DNA of 64,000 bases from Sporosarcina luteola (GTDB taxonomy: Bacteria; Bacillota; Bacilli; Bacillales_A; Planococcaceae), in assembly GCF_007991495.1 (NCBI RefSeq), contig NZ_BJYL01000024.1, forward strand, positions 24,689-88,688, written 5' to 3'. The position numbers and the translations under genes are program-made. The notes beneath the pieces are model-generated. The model made no database searches. It had not been told where the DNA came from and saw only the letters and a program-made list of their open reading frames with translations. The stretch's first letter is position 1, and each line of letters opens with the position of its first letter. Positions 32,530 to 40,550 of the stretch are shown here, piece by piece.

Positions 32530-33782
32530 GTTTCATCGAGCGGTTGGCACCGTTTGCAGTTAAACATGGACTTGCGAACGATGTCTTGCCGTCGCTGATC
32601 ATTGCCCAGGGGGTTCTTGAATCAGCGTCAGGCACGTCCGAGCTCGCAACAAAGGCGAATAACCTGTTTGGCATTAAGTGTGGTTCTGGGTGGTCCGGTG
32701 AAGTGTATGCCAAACAAACTCTCGAATATAGAGGGGATGGAACGCCCTACACTGTAACAGCCGAATTCCGAAAGTACCCAACTTTTGAAGGTGCTGTTAA
32801 TGATCTATGTAAGAAATACACGACTGGGACAGGCTGGGAAACTTTCAATCGATACGCGGCCGTATTGAACGAAAAGGACTACCGAGAAGCCGCGCGCGCC
32901 GTTTGTGCTGCCGGATACGCTACCTACCCCAAGTATCCGGAAAAACTGATCAGTGTTATCGAAAAGAATGTGTTAACGAAATACGACAAGGAGGTAATCA
33001 ACGTGGTGAAAATTTATATCGACCCCGGACACGGCGGAACAGATCCAGGAGCAACCGGAAATGGTTTGAAAGAAAAAGATTTGACCTTGGCCATCTCAAA
33101 GAGAATCGAATCGCTGTTGAAGGACTACGTAGGTGTGCAGGTCAAGTTGAGCCGCGCCACTGATCAAACCCTTTCACTTAAACAACGGACGGATGTGGCG
33201 AACAGCTGGGGCGCTGACTACTTGGTGTCAGTTCATATCAATGCAGGTGGGGGAAAAGGCTACGAAGATTTCGTTTTCAATGGAAAGGTCAGCGACAAGA
33301 CGATGGATCTCCAAGCGGTTATTCATTACGAAATTACAAGAACGATTCCGGAGTTTTTTAATCGCGGCAAAAAACGAAAGAACTTGCACATGCTCCGCGA
33401 GTCGCATATGCCGTCTATCCTGACGGAATCGGGATTTATTGATAATGCTAGCGACGCGAAGCTATTAAAGAGCGCTGAATTTCTTGATAGAGTTGCCCTT
33501 GGACACGCGAACGGAATCGTTAAATCATTTGGTCTAAAGAAAAAAGCTACATCAACGTCGACACCAGCAAAGGAGGGTAACGACTTGGAATTCACAAGCG
33601 GAACGCTCAAAAAGGAATGGGGAACGTTTTTAAACAGCAAGGCCCAACGCGAAATGGCGGTTAAGGAAGCTGTAAAGCAAGGATACAACAAAAAGTGGAT
33701 AAAAGATTTAGCCGAGGGGAAGGCTGCTGACGGTGATATAGCTGCACTTGCAATTGGCGCCCTTATCAGAGCAAATAACTAA
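32526..33782 (+). CDS. Modular endolysin: glucosaminidase + amidase + C-terminal domain
   Basis: The 418-residue protein has three parts. Residues 1-155 are a glucosaminidase (SLIIAQGVLESASGTSELA, catalytic Glu32 expected). Residues 160-340 are an Amidase_3 zinc amidase (YIDPGHGGTDPGA with His169, VSVHINAG, and SILTESGFID). Residues ~354-418 are a helical C-terminal domain, perhaps wall-binding. Strong ribosome sites with in-frame starts stand at both domain borders (annotated separately). ATG overlaps the holin stop. Confidence 0.92.
   Translation: MSFIERLAPFAVKHGLANDVLPSLIIAQGVLESASGTSELATKANNLFGIKCGSGWSGEVYAKQTLEYRGDGTPYTVTAEFRKYPTFEGAVNDLCKKYTTGTGWETFNRYAAVLNEKDYREAARAVCAAGYATYPKYPEKLISVIEKNVLTKYDKEVINVVKIYIDPGHGGTDPGATGNGLKEKDLTLAISKRIESLLKDYVGVQVKLSRATDQTLSLKQRTDVANSWGADYLVSVHINAGGGKGYEDFVFNGKVSDKTMDLQAVIHYEITRTIPEFFNRGKKRKNLHMLRESHMPSILTESGFIDNASDAKLLKSAEFLDRVALGHANGIVKSFGLKKKATSTSTPAKEGNDLEFTSGTLKKEWGTFLNSKAQREMAVKEAVKQGYNKKWIKDLAEGKAADGDIAALAIGALIRANN
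33003..33782 (+). CDS. Possible internally started amidase product
   Basis: AAGGAGGT ends eight bases before an in-frame GTG at codon 160, exactly at the start of the amidase domain. Translation here would give a 259-residue amidase plus C-terminal domain. The Shine-Dalgarno match is better than that of many real genes in the window. Expression is unproven. Confidence 0.5.
   Translation: MVKIYIDPGHGGTDPGATGNGLKEKDLTLAISKRIESLLKDYVGVQVKLSRATDQTLSLKQRTDVANSWGADYLVSVHINAGGGKGYEDFVFNGKVSDKTMDLQAVIHYEITRTIPEFFNRGKKRKNLHMLRESHMPSILTESGFIDNASDAKLLKSAEFLDRVALGHANGIVKSFGLKKKATSTSTPAKEGNDLEFTSGTLKKEWGTFLNSKAQREMAVKEAVKQGYNKKWIKDLAEGKAADGDIAALAIGALIRANN
33585..33782 (+). CDS. Possible internally started C-terminal endolysin domain
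   Basis: AAAGGAGGG stands eight bases before an in-frame TTG at codon 354, right after the Ser/Thr-rich linker. The product would be the 65-residue C-terminal domain alone. Several clostridial and streptococcal endolysins make free binding domains from internal starts. Inference only. Confidence 0.5.
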   Translation: MEFTSGTLKKEWGTFLNSKAQREMAVKEAVKQGYNKKWIKDLAEGKAADGDIAALAIGALIRANN

Positions 33783-33796
33783 TAGTTCGAATAGAC

Positions 33797-33824
33797 TTGC
33801 AATATAATTAATTTGTACTATAAT
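33797..33824 (+). promoter_or_regulatory. Sigma-A promoter of putative small RNA
   Basis: TTGCAA and TATAAT are separated by 16 bases. The predicted start falls at about 33831, the first base of a long hairpin. Confidence 0.7.
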
Positions 33825-33830
33825 GAGAAT

Positions 33831-33921
33831 GTCTGCACATGCTTTATCCTCCAAATAAAGATTTATGCAGACCTCTTAAGATGCTGCGCCCTTGTCCATT
33901 GTGGATGAGGGTGCTTTTTTT
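33831..33921 (+). ncRNA. Putative ~90-nt prophage small RNA with CCUCC loop
   Basis: The transcript would open with a hairpin: GTCTGCA pairs with TGCAGAC, inside it CTTTAT pairs with ATAAAG, and the seven-base loop is CCTCCAA. CCUCC can pair with Shine-Dalgarno sequences. A second hairpin (GCGCCCT/AGGGTGC, inner TCCA/TGGA) followed by seven T is an intrinsic terminator. No reading frame of any length is present. It lies between the endolysin and YolD genes. It is not a class I recognise; antisense or SD-blocking regulation is an inference. Confidence 0.65.
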
Positions 33922-33927
33922 ATTTGG

Positions 33928-33957
33928 TTGAATATAGAACATACATTCGTATATAAT
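33928..33957 (+). promoter_or_regulatory. Sigma-A promoter with LexA-like box upstream of YolD gene
   Basis: TTGAAT and TATAAT are separated by 18 bases. Between them lies GAACATACATTC (33937-33948), which differs at one base from the GAAC-N4-GTTC LexA half-sites of Bacillus. SOS control of the downstream gene is likely. Confidence 0.65.
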
Positions 33958-33978
33958 GATTACAAGGAGGCTGATTTA

Positions 33979-34320
33979 ATGGAAGTGAAAGGCGATATCA
34001 AAGACCGAGGTAAAATCAAATGGACAGCTATGATGCTACCGGAGCACCTTGCCGAACTGAGGGATTGGCACGCGGAAGACGAGCTTGATCCGAAACCGGA
34101 ACTGAACGAGGACGACATGCAGTTGCTGCAGGAGGAATTAGAAATCGCATTCATGAAAAGAACGGACGCCGTCATCACCACTTGGCGAGCGGGAAAGAAA
34201 GATACATACATAGGTAAGATTGTGCGGCTGGATCCAGCACAACAAACCATTTCCGTAGATGGTCCATTCGGCAAGGATTATATTTTAGTTGGCGATATCA
34301 TCAATGTTCGGACCATATAA
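33979..34320 (+). CDS. YolD-like family protein
   Basis: The 113-residue product starts at ATG after AAGGAGG. KDRGKIKWTAMMLPEHLAELRDW is the YolD signature; the C-terminus forms a small beta domain (TYIGKIVRLDPAQQTI). YolD-like proteins accompany Y-family polymerases (UvrX/YqjW) in phages and plasmids and are thought to regulate or assist them. No polymerase gene lies next to this copy; one is 23 kb away with its own YolD partner nearby. Confidence 0.9.
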   Translation: MEVKGDIKDRGKIKWTAMMLPEHLAELRDWHAEDELDPKPELNEDDMQLLQEELEIAFMKRTDAVITTWRAGKKDTYIGKIVRLDPAQQTISVDGPFGKDYILVGDIINVRTI

Positions 34321-34323
34321 AAA

Positions 34324-34350
34324 AGAGGGGACTTATGTCTCCTCTTTTTC
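34324..34350 (+). terminator. Intrinsic terminator after YolD gene
   Basis: AGAGGGGAC pairs with GTCTCCTCT (one G·U) around TTAT, followed by TTTTTC. It is the last phage-side element before the junction. Confidence 0.85.
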
Positions 34351-34480
34351 ATAATTGATGAGTCTGAGTAATAAGCTTTTGAGGGCCACTTAAACGTATC
34401 GAATTAAAATACTTTTCCTTTCGAAATTCTGTTTCTATGTTACTATATCCTTAAAAAGAACGAAACGAGGGGTGGGGACA
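34351..34480 (+). other. Prophage right junction (attR region) within mrfA
   Basis: No gene is seen in this interval. Homology to MrfA starts at about codon GTITLSHAL (34475 onward), while upstream sequence is AT-rich and phage-like. The frame upstream stays open only to a TAA at 34391 and its translation does not look like MrfA. The crossover is therefore probably near 34,460-34,480. The core cannot be fixed because the left junction lies outside the window. Confidence 0.6.
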
Positions 34481-34987
34481 ATCACACTTTCACATGCACT
34501 AATAGAGAACTTTATTAAGATCCGCTTTGATACACATGACAATATTGGTTCCGGGCCGATCTCGCTGCCCGCAGAAGAATTGCACACTTCTTCGACTTGG
34601 TACACATTCGATACCCCGGAAGGCTGGAAAGAATCCGATTTGACCGATGCGCTAACAGGAGCAGCGTATGCTATCCAATCATTCATTCCGTTGTTTGTGC
34701 GCTGTGACCGAACGGATATACATGTTGTGCCGCAAGTGAAGGCGATCCATACTGGCAAGCCGACGATTTTCATCTATGATAGTTATCCCGGTGGCATCGG
34801 TTTGAGTGAAAAGATTTTCAGCAGATGGGAAGATTTATTGGAAAAAGCCGCAGAACACGTAAAAAACTGCCGGTGCGAAAACGGATGTCCCGTCTGTATT
34901 GGTGCCCAGGAGGAAGGGGTCCGCATGAAGAAGGATGTATTTACCCTTCTTCAGACACTTATTGGAGGAACGACGGATGTCTTATGA
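34472..34987 (+). pseudogene. mrfA: mrfA (yprA) helicase, 3' fragment split by prophage
   Basis: The 171-residue fragment is the C-terminal DUF1998/MZB region of the MrfA DEAD-box repair helicase. IKIRFDTHDNIGSGPISLPAEELHT, then IFIYDSYPGGIGLSEKIF and the zinc-binding CRCENGCPVC are diagnostic. Full MrfA has about 750 residues; the helicase core is missing. Position directly before mrfB confirms identity. MrfA and MrfB together repair mitomycin C lesions in B. subtilis, so the lysogen probably lacks this pathway. The GTG start has no well-spaced ribosome site. Confidence 0.9.
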
Positions 34988-36242
34988 AGCGAAACTGATG
35001 CAGATGAAAAAGTTGGTGAAAAAAAAGCCGCTTGAAAGCGAAGAAGTGGTTCAAGCACCAAGACGCGAAAAGCCTCCTTCCCCTCTATATGAAGATAGAT
35101 GGCTATCAGCAGGATTGACGAAAGAAGAAAACGAATTTGGTATTGTCTATAAACGTGTCGTCCATTATCCCATGGATTATCGACATGGCAAGTATGTCTT
35201 GTCCGGATTATTAAATACAGTGGAAAGTTGGCGGCAATTGGAGGAAATCCATCCGCTTGCTCCCGATTTTTCTCGGCCGCTTCTTTTTTTCGATACGGAG
35301 ACGACAGGATTGAAAGGGGCAGGCACACTAATTTTCCTGATGGGTTTCATTGAATATACAGAGGACTCCTTCACATTGACGCAATATGTGCTGCCTGGAC
35401 CGGATCATGAAGCGGCATTTCTATATGCGACAAAATTGTGGGAAACTCCAATGTCCATTGTCATGTACAACGGAAAAAGCTTCGATATGCCCCAAGTGCA
35501 AACAAGATGGACGATGAATAGGGATATCCTGCCGCCGCTTCTGAAACATACGGAAATTGACCTGCTGCATGGTTCGAAAAGAATCTGGAAAAATGAAATG
35601 GAGACATTCAAATTGACGGCTGTCGAAGAAGAACAGCTCGGTTTCTTCCGCGAAGGTGATATACCCGGCCATATGGCGCCAATCATCTACCAAGATGCAG
35701 TTAAAAATGGGCGCGCGGAAATATTGATGAAGATCCTGGACCATAATGAATGGGATATCCTTTCATTAGTCACGCTTTACATCCGTTCCACCGATTTATT
35801 GTTGCTGGGTGATTCACCATCTACCGCAAATGCGAAAACAAATATCGGGAAATGGTTTACTGATTTGAAATCTTATGAGAGAAGCAAAGAGATGCTTGCT
35901 GAAGTGATTGAAAAATACGGGGTGGATGAACCTCGCGCGCATTTTCATATCGGTTTCATCTTGAAAAGGGAGGAGCAGCATTCCAAGGCAATCGAATCAT
36001 TCACAATTGCCGCAGGCGGTTTATCCGGCCGGGAAAGAATTATTGCTCTAGAGGAATTGGCAAAACTGTTCGAGCATAAGGTAAAAGAGCCGAGCAGGGC
36101 ATTGTACTATACGAAGGAGGCAGTTCGTCTATTAAACTCCGACTCTGAAACTTCCGAACAATTTAAAACAAGAATGGGAAATGATTTTGCACACAGGGAA
36201 ATAAGGTTGCGGAAGAAACTATTTCCCGGGGAAGCGCAATAA
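34977..36242 (+). CDS. mrfB: MrfB (YprB) exonuclease
   Basis: The 421-residue protein starts at ATG after TTGGAGGAACG and overlaps mrfA by 11 bases. An RNase H-like DEDD exonuclease domain spans about 95-280 (LLFFDTETTGLKGAGTLIF; later SIVMYNGKSFDMPQVQTRW; HNEWDILSL). TPR-like helices follow to the end. In B. subtilis it is the nuclease partner of MrfA. Here the partner is broken and the normal promoter lies beyond the prophage, so expression may depend on phage-end read-through. Confidence 0.95.
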   Translation: MSYEAKLMQMKKLVKKKPLESEEVVQAPRREKPPSPLYEDRWLSAGLTKEENEFGIVYKRVVHYPMDYRHGKYVLSGLLNTVESWRQLEEIHPLAPDFSRPLLFFDTETTGLKGAGTLIFLMGFIEYTEDSFTLTQYVLPGPDHEAAFLYATKLWETPMSIVMYNGKSFDMPQVQTRWTMNRDILPPLLKHTEIDLLHGSKRIWKNEMETFKLTAVEEEQLGFFREGDIPGHMAPIIYQDAVKNGRAEILMKILDHNEWDILSLVTLYIRSTDLLLLGDSPSTANAKTNIGKWFTDLKSYERSKEMLAEVIEKYGVDEPRAHFHIGFILKREEQHSKAIESFTIAAGGLSGRERIIALEELAKLFEHKVKEPSRALYYTKEAVRLLNSDSETSEQFKTRMGNDFAHREIRLRKKLFPGEAQ

Positions 36243-36296
36243 CCGACAAATTCCGGCTCTGTCCACCGAAATTGAAAGACAAGGTTATACAAAATA

Positions 36297-36305
36297 TGCT
36301 ATACT
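36297..36305 (+). promoter_or_regulatory. Extended -10 promoter of gpsB
   Basis: TGC-TATACT forms an extended -10. TTGAAA upstream is too far (22 bases) for a normal -35. The coding start is 36 bases downstream. Confidence 0.5.
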
Positions 36306-36341
36306 GTCGGTACGTAAACATAGATGGAAGGGCGTCATTTC

Positions 36342-36638
36342 ATGGAATTAAAACTCGATTCTAAAACGATACTTGAAAAAGAATTCAAAACTGGCCTGCG
36401 TGGTTATAATCAGGAAGACGTAGATCTTTTCCTCGATCAGGTCATACAGGATTATGAAGCTTTCAAAAAAACGATTTCCGAATTGCGTTTGGAAAATGAA
36501 AAGTTGAAAGAAGAATTGTCAGTCCAAGCTAAACGGCCGGCTACAACGAACGCCAATACAACGAATTTTGATTTGCTAAAAAGGATTTCCAATTTGGAGA
36601 AACATGTTTTCGGAAGTAAACTATACGATTCCGAATAA
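36342..36638 (+). CDS. gpsB: Cell division protein GpsB
   Basis: The 98-residue protein has the DivIVA-like N-terminal lipid/partner-binding domain ([29 protein letters not shown]), a coiled coil and a short C-terminal trimerisation helix ([14 protein letters not shown]). GpsB shuttles PBP1 between septum and side wall. Its place just before rnpB is conserved in Bacillales. ATG 36342 is used; an upstream ATG at 36324 has no better site. Confidence 0.95.
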   Translation: MELKLDSKTILEKEFKTGLRGYNQEDVDLFLDQVIQDYEAFKKTISELRLENEKLKEELSVQAKRPATTNANTTNFDLLKRISNLEKHVFGSKLYDSE

Positions 36639-36656
36639 CCCATATGAACAAATCCA

Positions 36657-36685
36657 TTGATATTTTATGAAAAAAGTTGTATACT
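36657..36685 (+). promoter_or_regulatory. Sigma-A promoter of rnpB
   Basis: TTGATA and TATACT are separated by 17 bases; the RNA would start around 36691, at the first strand of P1. Confidence 0.75.
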
Positions 36686-36690
36686 GTTGA

Positions 36691-37114
36691 AACCATAGTG
36701 TGAATTCAGGTAATCGCTGCAACGTAAGTTGTAGAGGAAAGTCCATGCTCGCACGGCTCTGAGAAGACCGTAGTGTTTGTGCTCGGCGAAAAAATAAGCC
36801 GTGGCTTCGCGTTAATCGCGTTGACGGCGGGGATAAGTCCTACGTTTGCTTTGCAAATATGGATGAGGTCTCCTGAAAAGTGCCACAGTAACGTAGCTTA
36901 CCCGGAAACGGATAAGATGGAACGCGGTAAACCCCACAAGCGAGAAACCCAAATTATGGTAGGGGCACTCTTCTGAAGGAATTGAACGGATGAAGGGACA
37001 GACATCATCGTTAGATGTGTCTGTAGATAGATGATTACCGCCCTAAGTACGAGGCGCAAGCTGTTTGAGTACACGGGAACAAAACATGGCTTATCGAATT
37101 TACGATGGTTCAAC
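36691..37114 (+). ncRNA. rnpB: RNase P RNA, class B
   Basis: The conserved 5' block (GGTAATCGCTGC, then AGAGGAAAGTCCATGCTCGC), the internal AAAGTGCCACAGT, GGTAAACCCC and GAGAAACCCAAAT, and the 3' ACAAAACATGGCTTA are the catalytic-core sequences of bacterial RNase P RNA. The terminal helix P1 pairs GAAACCATAG...GAATTC with GAATTTACGATGGTTC. The layout between them is the Bacillus (B) type. It matures tRNA 5' ends. Confidence 0.97.
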
Positions 37115-37124
37115 ATAACAATCA

Positions 37125-37160
37125 ATGCTCTCCTTATCGTCTTGGAGAGCATTTCTTAAT
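37125..37160 (+). terminator. Intrinsic terminator of rnpB
   Basis: ATGCTCTCC pairs exactly with GGAGAGCAT around a ten-base loop, followed by TTCTTAATT. Confidence 0.85.
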
Positions 37161-37257
37161 TAATGGGGGAAATGAATTGATTTATTAATCCTCACACAGA
37201 CTACATATTATATGAAATACTAATCCATAACCTATTGGGTGTTATTTTTTTATCTAG

Positions 37258-37380
37258 GATTGCAGTGGAAGGCGGCGACTCCAGCGGGAACAGCACGAGC
37301 TGAAGACCCTGGACTGAGCGTAGCGAGGGAAGCGGCTGAAGCCGTGCCCGCGGAAAGCGTCCGCCTGGAACGGAAATCCG
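37258..37380 (+). repeat. Interspersed ~125-bp element, copy 1 (+ orientation)
   Basis: The block runs from GGATTGCAGTGGAAGGCGGC through GAACAGCACGAGCTGAAGAC to GCGGAAAGCGTCCGCCTGGA and CGGAAATCC. A second copy lies reversed at 47361-47494. It is GC-rich, with partly complementary ends (GGCGGCGACTC, GCGGAAAGCGTCCGCC). It resembles non-coding repeats scattered through Bacillaceae and Planococcaceae genomes. No gene is inside. Confidence 0.8.
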
Positions 37381-37424
37381 GGTATAACACGGCCGATAAC
37401 AATTTGAATTGGAGTTGGAAATGA

Positions 37425-38552
37425 ATGACGAATTATAAATTGGTTGCCACGTCCGCGATGGGGCTTGAATCGATCGTTGCGGATGAAGTGAAGGAATTGG
37501 GATTCGAAACGAGAACTGAAAACGGGAAAGTCTATTTTGACGGCGATGAATATGCAATCGCTAAAACGAATATGTGGCTCCGAGTTGCTGACCGTGTGCG
37601 CATCATTGTCGGTGAATTCAACGCTACGACATTCGATAACCTTTTCGAGCAGACAAAATCCCTTCCCTGGGAGCAATATTTGCCCGTAGACGCGAAATTC
37701 CCAGTAGCAGGAAAATCGGTTAAATCCACGCTTTACAGTGTTCCGGACTGCCAGGCAATCGTAAAGAAGGCGATTGTAGAACGTTTAAAATCTGCATATA
37801 ATCGCGTAGGCTTCTTGGATGAAACCGGCCCATTATTTAAACTTGAAGTTTCGATATTAAAAGATAAAGTGACATTGACGATCGATTCAAGCGGAGCCGG
37901 CTTACATAAACGCGGATATCGGATCGGCCAAGGGGACGCCCCTTTGAAGGAGACATTGGCAGCAGCCCTCGTTCGATTGACACGATGGAATCCGGATCGA
38001 CCGTTTGTTGATCCGTTTTGTGGATCGGGAACAATTCCGATTGAGGCAGCAATGATCGGCCAAAACATCGCCCCCGGCTATAACCGTGAGTTCAGCAGTG
38101 AGCACTGGCCGTGGATGGATCCGGCCATTTGGGACCGTGTTAGAGAGGAAGCGGAAGATCTTGCGAAATATGATCAGCCCCTCGATATAACAGGATTCGA
38201 CGTGGATGCTAAAATGATCAAGGTAGCCCAGCAAAATGCAGTAGAGGCTGGATTCATGGATTTAATCCGGTTCGAACAACGGGATGTCAAAGATTTGACT
38301 GTTGAAGGTTTGAATGGCGTACTCGTCGGAAACCCTCCATATGGGGAGCGGTTGGGCGAACTTGAAGAAGCAGAGGAACTTGCGCGGATTATCGGTCATA
38401 TAATGGGTGAGTACCCATCGTGGTCTGTCTATATGCTATCTTCACTGGAAAACTTCGAAACGATGTATGGGAAGAAGGCTACTAAGAAACGCAAGCTGTT
38501 CAACGGATTTATCCGTACAGATTTTTATCAATATTGGGGTCAACGAAAATAA
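37425..38552 (+). CDS. ypsC: THUMP-domain 23S rRNA methyltransferase (YpsC/RlmL-N family)
   Basis: The 375-residue protein has an N-terminal ferredoxin-like/THUMP region (to ~160) and a Rossmann methylase. PFVDPFCGSGTIPIEAAMIGQNIAPG is the SAM-binding motif I region, GFDVDAKMIKVAQQNAVEAG motif II, and GVLVGNPPYGERLG contains the catalytic NPPY. The family makes m2G in 23S rRNA. It follows rnpB, as in B. subtilis. ATG follows GGAG. Confidence 0.92.
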   Translation: MTNYKLVATSAMGLESIVADEVKELGFETRTENGKVYFDGDEYAIAKTNMWLRVADRVRIIVGEFNATTFDNLFEQTKSLPWEQYLPVDAKFPVAGKSVKSTLYSVPDCQAIVKKAIVERLKSAYNRVGFLDETGPLFKLEVSILKDKVTLTIDSSGAGLHKRGYRIGQGDAPLKETLAAALVRLTRWNPDRPFVDPFCGSGTIPIEAAMIGQNIAPGYNREFSSEHWPWMDPAIWDRVREEAEDLAKYDQPLDITGFDVDAKMIKVAQQNAVEAGFMDLIRFEQRDVKDLTVEGLNGVLVGNPPYGERLGELEEAEELARIIGHIMGEYPSWSVYMLSSLENFETMYGKKATKKRKLFNGFIRTDFYQYWGQRK

Positions 38553-38558
38553 TTAATC

Positions 38559-38587
38559 AAACGGAAGAGGCCATCCCTCTTCCGTTT
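38559..38587 (+). terminator. Perfect 11-bp stem terminator
   Basis: AAACGGAAGAG and CTCTTCCGTTT pair around seven bases. The T run is short on this strand (GTTTCC). Confidence 0.7.
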
Positions 38588-38628
38588 CCATGTGTACGAA
38601 TGTACGAAAGAGGAAAGGGGAAGCGCCG

Positions 38629-40545
38629 ATGAAAAGCAAAATGCCATTTTCACTATCAAAAGAAAAATCATTCTATGAATCCTTGAACGATTGGATCGGT
38701 GATACATTATACGACGATCTAACAGAAAAAGGGTTTGAATGTAGAGACGAACAGATCTATATGGCATTTCAAATTGAACAAGCGCTGAAAGAGAAGAAAG
38801 TCCTCTTGGCTGAAGCAGGTGTCGGGACCGGAAAAACGATTGCGTATTTATTGCCAGCTATCGCATACGCAAGATATACAGGAAAACCGGCACTTATATC
38901 TTGTGCAGATGAAACACTGATCGATCAGCTTGTAAAAGAAGAAGGCGATATACGGAAAATCAGTGACGCACTGCAAATTGACATTGATGTCCGTTTGGCA
39001 AAAGCGAGAGATCAATATTTATGTCTAAAAAGACTTGATGAAACGGTCGATGCCTCGTTAGAAGAGTATGCGGAGAACGTGCAAAGTGGTCTGCCTGATT
39101 TTGTCCGCGGAAACGCATCGCTTCAATCGATCTTTCCGTATGGAGAGCGTTCCGATTATCCGGAAATGAATGACGAGCAATGGAAGACGATCAATTACCA
39201 TCCGATTCAGCAATGTGCGGCATGTGACATTCGGAACCGTTGCGGTCAAACAATCCATCGTAATCATTATCGTGAGTCCGCGGATCTGATCATTTGTTCA
39301 CATGATTTCTATATGGAGCATATATGGACGAAGGAATCGAGAAAACGACAAGGGCAATTGCCGTTGCTTCCTGACGTTTCTATGATTGTTTTCGATGAAG
39401 GTCATCTTCTCGAATATTCTGCACAGCGGGCACTCACATATGAAGTTCAAAACAATACATTGCTCAATTTGCTGGAGCGGATCATGGTAGACGGTTTACG
39501 GGAAGAGACGCTGCAGTTGATGGAACAACTGATCGACGTTCATGAGGAGTTCTTCCGACTGTTGAAATCGAATTCAGATACGGGTGGCGATGAACGAAAA
39601 GCGATCAAAAAGACTGATGAGCTTCTAGCTGTCGGAAAAGAAGCAGTATCCATTTCTACAGCGCTGTTGGAAGAGTTCGTATTCGAAGGCGAATTATATA
39701 TTATTCCCGAGTATGATTTGAAAATGGTTGAAGAGTATTTGGAACAATATATTTTCTCAATGGAATTATTCGTTTCAGAAAACGATGCGGTGGATTGGGT
39801 TGAAGTGTCTGAAGAAGAAATGACACTTATTATCATGCCACGCCTCGTGACGGATATCTTGAAAGAGAAGCTGTTCTCCTCCGACATGCCCATTGTCTTT
39901 TCGTCAGCAACATTATCTGTAGGGCAAGACTTTACGTATATATTGGATAGTCTTGGCATCGAGGATTTCCTTTCATTTTCAGTCGAATCGCCATTTGACT
40001 ATGAAGAAGTGATGGATGTCATTGTGACAACTGTCGATGAGGGGCAAAAAGCCCGACACGCGCTCGAACTATTGGAGGACGAACAACAGACGTTGCTATT
40101 GTTCAAATCGGAACAGTCGATGAGGCAGTTCCAAAACGAGCTTAGTGATGAGCAGAAGAAGGGGATCGCCTTTGAAGGGGATCGTGAATTGTCAGCGATC
40201 ATCCGCGATTTCCAACAGAAAGACATCTCGGTCCTTTGCTCTTATCATTTATGGGAAGGTCTTGACATTCCGCAAGACGCTCTTACTCGTGTCGTCATTT
40301 ATGATTTGCCGTTTCCACCGAATGACCCCTTATTTGACGCGAGAAGGAAGCATTCCGAAAATCCGTTTGAGGAAGTCGATCTTCCATTCATGTTATTGAG
40401 ATTGCGCCAAGGGGCAGGACGCCTAATTAGAACAAATGAGGACTCCGGTGTCATTCATATCCTATTGGAAGGGCATGAACAGGAAATGAAAGATGTCATC
40501 TCTGGCATTTTTCCTGTAGAAGTTCAATCGTTTGTAAAAAAATAA
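38629..40545 (+). CDS. ypvA: DinG-like ATP-dependent helicase (YpvA)
   Basis: The 638-residue XPD/DinG-family protein has Walker A AGVGTGKTIAY near residue 60, an iron-sulfur cluster candidate (CLKRL..., then CAACDIRNRCG near 198-208), the DEAH box as VFDEGHLLEY, and motifs V-VI near the end (SYHLWEGLDIP; LLRLRQGAGRLIR). It probably unwinds DNA with 5'-3' polarity during repair. ATG 38629 follows GGAAAGGGG. Confidence 0.9.
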   Translation: MKSKMPFSLSKEKSFYESLNDWIGDTLYDDLTEKGFECRDEQIYMAFQIEQALKEKKVLLAEAGVGTGKTIAYLLPAIAYARYTGKPALISCADETLIDQLVKEEGDIRKISDALQIDIDVRLAKARDQYLCLKRLDETVDASLEEYAENVQSGLPDFVRGNASLQSIFPYGERSDYPEMNDEQWKTINYHPIQQCAACDIRNRCGQTIHRNHYRESADLIICSHDFYMEHIWTKESRKRQGQLPLLPDVSMIVFDEGHLLEYSAQRALTYEVQNNTLLNLLERIMVDGLREETLQLMEQLIDVHEEFFRLLKSNSDTGGDERKAIKKTDELLAVGKEAVSISTALLEEFVFEGELYIIPEYDLKMVEEYLEQYIFSMELFVSENDAVDWVEVSEEEMTLIIMPRLVTDILKEKLFSSDMPIVFSSATLSVGQDFTYILDSLGIEDFLSFSVESPFDYEEVMDVIVTTVDEGQKARHALELLEDEQQTLLLFKSEQSMRQFQNELSDEQKKGIAFEGDRELSAIIRDFQQKDISVLCSYHLWEGLDIPQDALTRVVIYDLPFPPNDPLFDARRKHSENPFEEVDLPFMLLRLRQGAGRLIRTNEDSGVIHILLEGHEQEMKDVISGIFPVEVQSFVKK

Positions 40546-40550
40546 AAAAT

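Noticed and set aside
36773..36976. 67-codon frame inside rnpB
   Set aside because: The sequence is the conserved catalytic core of RNase P RNA.
37254..37676. 140-codon minus-strand frame across the interspersed element and the methyltransferase start
   Set aside because: It runs across a non-coding repeat and opposite a well-supported gene.
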